DNA of 42,970 bases from Stentor roeselii (taxonomy: Eukaryota; Ciliophora; Heterotrichea; Heterotrichida; Stentoridae): positions 1 to 42,970 of the forward strand of contig RSEH01000338.1 of assembly GCA_006503475.1 (NCBI GenBank), given 5' to 3'. The notes below the pieces were generated by a model. It was not told where the DNA came from. It did no database searches and saw only the letters and a program-made list of their open reading frames with translations. A program made the position numbers and the translations under genes. Position 1 is the stretch's first letter, and the number at the start of each line of letters is the position of its first letter. Shown here in pieces: positions 36,286 to 42,970 of the stretch.

Positions 36286-39200
36286 CTATAACTCCTTAAT
36301 TAGTTCTTCATGTTTTTCCTCTTTTTCATTTAGACTCATTACCCAATTTTTTTCTCTCGAATAATCCAGGTTAATATCCTCCCAAGGTTCTAAATTGTTC
36401 GTAAAAGCGATTTTATACAACTCACTAACACTATAAAATTCAAAGTCCAGCTTCTCACTTTCCTTTTTATCAAAAAAGGTGTAAATTCTTCTATTTCTGT
36501 TCATACCCGGCATGACTCCTTGAACTGGAATAGTATCAACGAAGAACTCTTCCTCAAAAGCATCACTTTTTTTAAATGAACTGACCCATGGAACAAATTT
36601 TAATACCTGCATGATTAAAGCTTTAGTGATCCAAATCAACCATAAATAAAAGAACTTACAGTTTGCGAGAACAATGAAAATAAAGCAGATAACATTGAAG
36701 TAATCATCCAAGTCGTCAGTGAGGTAGTAAAGACCTGAAAGTACCGTAACAATAGCAGCGATCAACACATCATTCTCCATTTGGTTCAGTTCTTTTGAAT
36801 CATATGGTTTTTGTTTATATTGAAGTCCATATGAGAGAAGTAAAAGAATCAGCAGAGTAATTCCTTGAACAGTGACTGAAATTCTTTTCAGGAAAACAAT
36901 AATACTGATGATAAGGACTTTACGGTATAAAATGATGAACTCCCAGTAAAATATTGACAAGTTGTACCCATTAAACAACAATCCAAAGATCACTTTGTTT
37001 TTTTCTCGGAAGAGATGCTTTCTTCTTCTAATCATCGATGAAAGGATGAACAAAGGTAAGCCGATAATCCAAAGAATGATGCTTGGAAATGAAATAATCA
37101 TCAAGTACTTTCTATGGGTAGTGGTGAAGCATTTGATTGAGTAATCCACTGAAAGATACTCTCCAATCAGGTCAAACTTTGTGCAGTCAAATGAAGAGAA
37201 AGTGGTCTTCACTATCATCGGAAAGGTTAAAAAGTAAACCACGATAACTGTTAAAAAAACTTCACGCTTCATATACGAGTAGCTTTCGTTGAAAAAAGAA
37301 ATTATAAGCCAAATAATCACTGATGAAGCAAATATAATGAAGGGTAAAAATGTAACAAAAAGAAGCTTGGCATAATAAACATCTTCTGCTCCATTATCAC
37401 TCATATAACAATCTATTGATATCACTGATTCGGTCAGAATTGAAGTTGATTGATGCACTTGAAAATACTTTAATGCATAGTCAGGCCATTTGAAATTGAA
37501 TTGGGAAATAAGAAATATCAAATGAAGATAATTTGTAAAAATTTTCACATATATTGATTGTTTTGATTTTGGGTAATAAGCTGATTTTATTGTCATTTTT
37601 ACAATTATGCCACATGCAAGTAAAGTAACAATGATGATGATAAGGAGGATTATTATGTTCAATTGGGGTTCGGGACACTTTTTGCAATGGAATCTTGAAT
37701 TTTTACTATAACCTTTTTGACATACTGCACACTTAATCCCAATATACCCTTCAAAACAAACAGTTTTGTAATCATCTTGATTCCCCAAACAAGCTGATTT
37801 CAAATCACAATCATAAACAATTTCTGATAAATAATGAGTTCGATAGTACCCCGGCTTCACAAAAATTTTATCCCCTCCTGGACACAAGCCCCCTCGAGGA
37901 CAAGCCTTGCATTTTGGTCCAGGTTTAATCAAAAATTTGTTTTCTTCACAAACTTTGCATGAGTCGCTTCCTATCTGCTCGCCATTGATACAGTCTCTTA
38001 AAAAAACCTTAAAAATCAGATAATTTTGATAAACTTTTTCATCGTTTTGAGCACCTTTGTTTGATATTGAATCACAAAATACCCTTAAGGATTGCACTGA
38101 ATTAGGAGGGCCTACTGCGTAAAATCCAGTCAAGTTGAATATTCCTGAAACTGACTGAAACGAGGTGTTGCCTCTCAAGGAAAACGATGGAGAAGCAGCT
38201 TCGATTTTTAAGATGCTTTTGTTGTCACTTACTAAAATCTGGTTGTAAGTATCTTCAAGATAAATCAAAATGTTTCCTGAATATTCTTGTCCAGGAGCAA
38301 TGTGAATCAATTCAAACTCAAAACTTTCCTGATTTAACTTTCTATTTTCTGAAATATTAAGGAATGCTGGTAAAGTTGCAAATTTTTTTCCATATTCAGC
38401 AGTATTATTTATAAATAAATCTGATTCATCTATAATCGGCTTTGAGTCCTTCCATTTTATACACCCTCCATCAGTAGCTTTATTTTCAATGAACTGAGTT
38501 TTATTACTTATCACAATTTTGCAATCTGGACAATCTGGAGCTTCATAAAAAATTGCCCCTCCACTATGAGCAGTATTATTTTCAAATAAACAGCTTTCAA
38601 CATAGGTGATTCCATTTTTTATATAAATAGCTCCTCCAAATTCATCGCATGTGTTATGAATAAACACATTATTCTTCAAAATAACTTTGCCATGAGTGAT
38701 CTTTCCAAAAAATGTCAAAGATCCGAATAGCAAAGAATGAATATTGGAAAAAGTTGAGTCACTTACATTCACACTGAGGCATTCTTTGAAGTGTAAAGCT
38801 GAAACTCCAAATGTTGACTGGGTAAAGAGACTGGAATCAATCCGAACTAATGAATCGAGAAATAAAGCTGAGTACTGAACTTTGTTGAAAAAAGTGGAAG
38901 AGTAACTTTCGAGAATCACTGAATCTAGTAAAACTCTGCAGGTCTCTATATAGATCGATGTCGCGTTTTTGGCTGAGTTTGACTTGAATAAAGTATTTTT
39001 TATAGAAATTTCTGAATTTATTGCAAAGATGCATCCTCCCTCTGACTCTGCAAAGTTTTGATTGAACTCACTTGAATCGATCATTAGGTTACTTGAGCTT
39101 ATGTATAAAGCTCCTGCTGAGGTTGATGAAGAACCTAGGTTGAAAAATGAACCAATGATTGTAACACTTGAATCTGAGAATGCATTAATGAATGGAGCTA

Positions 39201-42200
39201 AATATAAACTAGATTGATTTGTAAAAATTGAGTTTATAACTGTCAAATTCGATTCAATTAATTCTAATCCATAAATCCCAGCAGCTGAAATCTCATTACT
39301 ATTGATAATTGATTCTTCAATTATTAACGAGCTAGTCAGGACTTTTAGAAGCTGGCCCTTAACAATGAAATTCTGAATTATTGAAGTATTTTGAATGAAA
39401 TTTTGATGAAAATCACTTCCTGAGTTAATATCTATGAAATTTTGTCCTATAATCTCAAAATAATTGTGGTAAACCTGAGAGGAATGCAAACTGATTGTAC
39501 TGAAATCAGAGCATTTAATGAGTTTCCCTTCGTTTTCAAAAAATTTACAAAGTAAACAAGAAAAATGGCTTGAACCCAATAAACTTCCAATTTTTTTTTC
39601 GATCTCTTCAAATTTGCCTTTATTTTCGAAAAAATTGCAAAATGAACAAGATAAAGTGCTTCCCCCCGACAAACTAATAACTGTTTTTTCCATTCTATAA
39701 AATGATCCATCATAAATCTGAACAATACTCTTATCATCAGCAGTAATCAACCCTCCAACATTGAATCCAGTTATTAAAGAAATATTCACAAAAGTCTTAG
39801 CAATATCAAGTATTAAAGGCAAAGAATCAATTGAGGTCACATTAAAAATAGTGATATTCCTGATATGTAATTCACAGAAATCGACTATTTCCTTCATACT
39901 AATGATAGAATTTTCAGATATTGAATCAAAAATGATAGAATCGTAAAGAAAAACTGATTTAGGCATCAATATGCCGACATAAATTCCAGCAAACCTCGCT
40001 GAATTGTTACTCATCAAGAGTTTTTCTAGCATTATTACTCCTGCACTATTCACTTCGATCATAGAAGCAGCTTTTGCAGTTGAATTCACAATTTCTATTT
40101 CTTTTACACTCCCTAAAATTAAGCTTAGTTTATGAGAAATGCTGATAATCGATGACTGAGCAGAAGAACATTCTTCAAATTTTAAGTTATTCAAAGTCAA
40201 AGAAAATGCACTAGTCACCAAGCTATCAAATGACAAGCTGGAAGTTACTGAATAACCCTCACATTTATAAAAATAACAGTTTTCTAAAATAACAGCTAAA
40301 TAGTATCCTAAATTCAATTCGATGAAAAAACAAGAAGCTTTCCCATCATTTGAAATATTTTCTCGAAATTCCAGATTGGAAGCCTGATTAAACAAAACTG
40401 AACTTGTTTTAAGTACAGCGCTTTTATATGATTGGCATTTTTCTATAATTACATTAAACAGTTTCAGGTAATCTAAACTTTCAAACAAAATAATAGAATT
40501 TTCGAAGTTAGTTGAATTTTTTATGTTTATATCTGTGACCTGGGTAATGCCTTGGCTGTTTAAAATAGATAAAAGCAGTCCTTTATTTGACTTCGAATTC
40601 AAATCATTACCTGTTAAGTTCGAAATCACTAATATATTTTTTACTTCTTCTATTTCAACTCCTAGATTTGAATTAGCCAGATAATTGCAAGTCCAGTGTT
40701 GAATTTTTATATTTTCTATCATTAGATTGTAGCAATTAAATACTCGAATAGATTTTCCACAGTATCCGATATAATCAAATTTGTATAAAACAGCGATTCT
40801 ACTGCTTAAGTATTTTCCAGCATCCTCAAATTGTTTCTTCACTTGAAAGATAATTGATTCGAATTCATAACTAGAAATTTCGTTGACATAAATATTAGAG
40901 ATATTAACAAGACCAATACTGCTAATTTCAATGAAAGTGTTGTTGATGATTGAGTCCTCAATGGAAAGATTGGAAAAAGTGATTTTTGCAGGATTTTTCC
41001 AAATTTTTCTTGAATTTTCTTCCATGATAATTTTTTCATAGTTCATGATTTTGCCTTCATATTCAATCTCAAAGACTTGCTTATAGATTGAATAGAATCT
41101 CTTCAACATAACATCCTTTATTTCTATATTGCGCTCAAATCTTTGCATGTTGTAACTGAGCAGAAATCCTGTTAAAAAAATGTGGTGAAAGTCAACGTTT
41201 CTCATCTTGAAGTGAATCTGAGAGTAGCTCTTGCTTTGGTCATACATATCAGGGTCAAGAGAATCATATTTAAAATCTGTTGATTCAACTTGAATGATAT
41301 GATTGAAAAGATTTGCCTTGAACAAGCAGTCCTCAATTGATATCGTTCCTAACAAGTTTTCTAGTTTAAGTAAGCAAGAAGGAGTCAATGAGTCATCCTC
41401 TGAAAATAAGAAGTTGTACTGAAAGCTGCTATTAAAGATCATAACTGAATGAATTCCTGAAATTTTCAAGAAACTTCCAGATTCAATTCCTTGTCTCTCT
41501 TCATATCCGTAGTTCAAATCTTCAACAAGACAATCCTTCATAATAAAATTTTCACTCTTACACTGATTATCACATGAAACTTGCAAAACTTTTCCAAGAC
41601 TATGAGGCTGAATTCTTGAGAAATTAACATTTGTCAAGTTGAGTGACCCTTCAATTTTAATCAAGGTCTTAAATTGTTGTCTGAAGTTCACAAAAGCAAC
41701 ATTTTCGAAATTCACTTTTCCTTTAAATTTAAAAAGTTCATCATTTCTGAATGAGCTGCAGTCGTTGTTTTGATAATATTCTTTTAACTCTTCTGGAACT
41801 TCTTCTTGTCTGTCATCTAGATTGTTGAGTGGGTCGTAAAAAGGGCAGTAAAGGCAGGCGTCTATTGTTCCATCACAATCATCTCTGATTATCTTGTCCC
41901 CTCTGAATTCGATGTTTTTGATGTAAACTCTTTTTGCGTAAGACGAGATGGAAATTGAACCTTTCCAGAAAACTATTGAAGGGCTTTGATCACTTTCTCC
42001 TTCAATTGTTAAGTCTTGAATTATTGCCCCGTGATCATAGTTTAAAGGCTCAAGCAGTGATTTTCTCAGAGGAAGAATAGTTTGCATTGTTTTAACGAAT
42101 ATGTGAGACCCGGAGGAAAGAAATATTTGAGTCTGAATTCCTAATATCTGACTAAATGCATAATATAAAGATTGAAAAGGGTTTGATTCAGTCCCAGTAC

Positions 42201-42970
42201 CTTCAGCTTTTGGAGGGTCTGAGGATTTCACATAAATTGTGATTTTATTTGAACGGTGGTAATAAGAAGGGTCCAACAGACACCAAATAATTCCAGTTTC
42301 TGTAAATAATCTCGAAAGACTTAAAAATTCTTCCATCCCTTGAGGACATTCTGTGAGAAAATTTTCAGATTTTCCCATAAGCATCACTCCTGAACTAACT
42401 AAGCATTTTAAAAGGTTACTTCTATGGCATACTTCTGAGACTTGAAACAAGCCAAAACACCAAAGGCCATTTTCGTTTAAACATTCATGCGTGGGATAGC
42501 ATTTATCTAGACCTTCATCTATAAGTCTTAGCTTTTCTTCTGAACAGCCCTCAAGTAATTGTCTAGGCTCAGTGATTGTCATATCTTCAAAATATAATTG
42601 TGTTAGGATCACCCATTTTACAAAAAACAAATCATCTTGAAGAAGATTGTAAAAGCAACTTGGGACAAGACACTTCAAATTTCCTTTATTTTCCTCTATT
42701 CTAGTCCATTGACCCTCTTCGAACATAAGACTGCACCCAGGTGCACACCCACAATCGCCATAATCGAAGTCACATTTTTCAACATTACACTGATCCTGAC
42801 AGGTATGATCTCCAAGCATATGAGTAAAGCATCCACTATTACAGTCGCCACAAGATCCACGTTTAAACTCGCAGCTCTCATTATCGCAAGGGTCATTTTC
42901 AAAACATTCTGATTTAGTAAGCTTTTCATCATTACAGCCAATCGCACATTCGCAATCACCAAGATCAAAC
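36286..42970 (-). CDS. Giant LNR / beta-helix / multi-TM surface protein (5' end beyond window)
   Basis: At least 2,227 residues; the frame stays open to the right edge, so the start is missing. The N-terminal part shown has Lin12/Notch-type repeats (HTCQDQCNVEKCDFDYGDCG; also NDPCDNESCEFKRGSCGDC). A long region of beta-helix character follows, with POMP-like turns (FGGAIYIKNG, HSGGAIFYEAP, FENNTA). A Cys-rich stalk comes next (KCKACPRGGLCPGGDK, GIKCAVCQKGYSKNSRFHC). The C-terminus has about nine membrane helices, for example LNIIILLIIIIVTLLACGII. Such proteins are abundant in ciliates and their function is unproven. An extracellular adhesion or mechanosensory type with a polytopic membrane domain is plausible. 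It ends in TAG. Confidence 0.9.
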   Translation of the reverse strand, partial: FDLGDCECAIGCNDEKLTKSECFENDPCDNESCEFKRGSCGDCNSGCFTHMLGDHTCQDQCNVEKCDFDYGDCGCAPGCSLMFEEGQWTRIEENKGNLKCLVPSCFYNLLQDDLFFVKWVILTQLYFEDMTITEPRQLLEGCSEEKLRLIDEGLDKCYPTHECLNENGLWCFGLFQVSEVCHRSNLLKCLVSSGVMLMGKSENFLTECPQGMEEFLSLSRLFTETGIIWCLLDPSYYHRSNKITIYVKSSDPPKAEGTGTESNPFQSLYYAFSQILGIQTQIFLSSGSHIFVKTMQTILPLRKSLLEPLNYDHGAIIQDLTIEGESDQSPSIVFWKGSISISSYAKRVYIKNIEFRGDKIIRDDCDGTIDACLYCPFYDPLNNLDDRQEEVPEELKEYYQNNDCSSFRNDELFKFKGKVNFENVAFVNFRQQFKTLIKIEGSLNLTNVNFSRIQPHSLGKVLQVSCDNQCKSENFIMKDCLVEDLNYGYEERQGIESGSFLKISGIHSVMIFNSSFQYNFLFSEDDSLTPSCLLKLENLLGTISIEDCLFKANLFNHIIQVESTDFKYDSLDPDMYDQSKSYSQIHFKMRNVDFHHIFLTGFLLSYNMQRFERNIEIKDVMLKRFYSIYKQVFEIEYEGKIMNYEKIIMEENSRKIWKNPAKITFSNLSIEDSIINNTFIEISSIGLVNISNIYVNEISSYEFESIIFQVKKQFEDAGKYLSSRIAVLYKFDYIGYCGKSIRVFNCYNLMIENIKIQHWTCNYLANSNLGVEIEEVKNILVISNLTGNDLNSKSNKGLLLSILNSQGITQVTDINIKNSTNFENSIILFESLDYLKLFNVIIEKCQSYKSAVLKTSSVLFNQASNLEFRENISNDGKASCFFIELNLGYYLAVILENCYFYKCEGYSVTSSLSFDSLVTSAFSLTLNNLKFEECSSAQSSIISISHKLSLILGSVKEIEIVNSTAKAASMIEVNSAGVIMLEKLLMSNNSARFAGIYVGILMPKSVFLYDSIIFDSISENSIISMKEIVDFCELHIRNITIFNVTSIDSLPLILDIAKTFVNISLITGFNVGGLITADDKSIVQIYDGSFYRMEKTVISLSGGSTLSCSFCNFFENKGKFEEIEKKIGSLLGSSHFSCLLCKFFENEGKLIKCSDFSTISLHSSQVYHNYFEIIGQNFIDINSGSDFHQNFIQNTSIIQNFIVKGQLLKVLTSSLIIEESIINSNEISAAGIYGLELIESNLTVINSIFTNQSSLYLAPFINAFSDSSVTIIGSFFNLGSSSTSAGALYISSSNLMIDSSEFNQNFAESEGGCIFAINSEISIKNTLFKSNSAKNATSIYIETCRVLLDSVILESYSSTFFNKVQYSALFLDSLVRIDSSLFTQSTFGVSALHFKECLSVNVSDSTFSNIHSLLFGSLTFFGKITHGKVILKNNVFIHNTCDEFGGAIYIKNGITYVESCLFENNTAHSGGAIFYEAPDCPDCKIVISNKTQFIENKATDGGCIKWKDSKPIIDESDLFINNTAEYGKKFATLPAFLNISENRKLNQESFEFELIHIAPGQEYSGNILIYLEDTYNQILVSDNKSILKIEAASPSFSLRGNTSFQSVSGIFNLTGFYAVGPPNSVQSLRVFCDSISNKGAQNDEKVYQNYLIFKVFLRDCINGEQIGSDSCKVCEENKFLIKPGPKCKACPRGGLCPGGDKIFVKPGYYRTHYLSEIVYDCDLKSACLGNQDDYKTVCFEGYIGIKCAVCQKGYSKNSRFHCKKCPEPQLNIIILLIIIIVTLLACGIIVKMTIKSAYYPKSKQSIYVKIFTNYLHLIFLISQFNFKWPDYALKYFQVHQSTSILTESVISIDCYMSDNGAEDVYYAKLLFVTFLPFIIFASSVIIWLIISFFNESYSYMKREVFLTVIVVYFLTFPMIVKTTFSSFDCTKFDLIGEYLSVDYSIKCFTTTHRKYLMIISFPSIILWIIGLPLFILSSMIRRRKHLFREKNKVIFGLLFNGYNLSIFYWEFIILYRKVLIISIIVFLKRISVTVQGITLLILLLLSYGLQYKQKPYDSKELNQMENDVLIAAIVTVLSGLYYLTDDLDDYFNVICFIFIVLANCKFFYLWLIWITKALIMQVLKFVPWVSSFKKSDAFEEEFFVDTIPVQGVMPGMNRNRRIYTFFDKKESEKLDFEFYSVSELYKIAFTNNLEPWEDINLDYSREKNWVMSLNEKEEKHEELIKEL

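Overview
The window looks like macronuclear DNA of a heterotrich ciliate, most likely Stentor or a close relative. This is inferred from features, not from a database match. Long uninterrupted frames use TGG for tryptophan and contain no in-frame TAA, TAG or TGA, so the code is standard, unlike most ciliates. The one intron I can prove is exactly 15 nt long (31273-31287, GT...AG), as known for Stentor-type heterotrichs. Gene content is eukaryotic and ciliate-flavoured: CDPK, CNBD potassium channel, leishmanolysin with Cys-rich repeats, a giant LNR/beta-helix membrane protein. Genes are densely packed. Of 22 apparently intact genes, 15 end in TAA, 6 in TAG and 1 in TGA.

Layout. 1-960: decayed WD40 gene. 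1447-2895 (+): calmodulin-like-domain kinase with a broken kinase core. 2911-3603 (-): dihydropteridine reductase. 3634-6645 (-): secreted leishmanolysin-like protease. 7328-7843 (+): small basic protein. 8183-10306 (-): cyclic-nucleotide-domain K+ channel. 10719-12968 (-): chromatin protein combining FHA, CHD6-9-like SANT modules and FYRN/FYRC. 12974-13300 (+): small protein starting 5 nt away, divergently. 13466-14965 (+): acylated Kelch-like protein. 14962-18072 (-): TPR-containing protein. 18395-19843 (-): coiled-coil protein. 20484-21530 (-): beta-propeller-like protein. 21705-22160 and 22182-23183 (+): small protein and KRR1. 23344-27474 (+): large type I membrane protein. 27483-30278 (+): RCC1/coiled-coil protein. 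30289-30663 and 30676-31089 (-): Faf1/C1orf131-like protein and a small basic protein. 31165-32487 (+): CDC14 phosphatase with a 15-nt intron. 32590-33405 and 33425-34171 (-): tandem four-TM paralogues. 34380-34870: GC-richer, hairpin-prone island without a gene. 35015-35998 (+): MDR oxidoreductase. 36286-42970 (-): giant LNR/beta-helix/multi-TM protein, open at the right edge.

Genes are mostly unrelated housekeeping, signalling and surface functions, not one pathway. The clearest link is KRR1 with the putative Faf1-like protein, since their yeast counterparts are partners in 40S subunit assembly. Spacing is bimodal: many neighbours lie 5-30 nt apart or overlap at the stop codons, while others are 300-850 nt apart. 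The most unusual observations are the FHA-CHD-like-FYR protein, strand-asymmetry (amino/keto) blocks that run through genes and spacers, the 5-nt divergent gap, the TTAA shared by two stop codons, and probable catalytic-site losses in the CDPK and CDC14.
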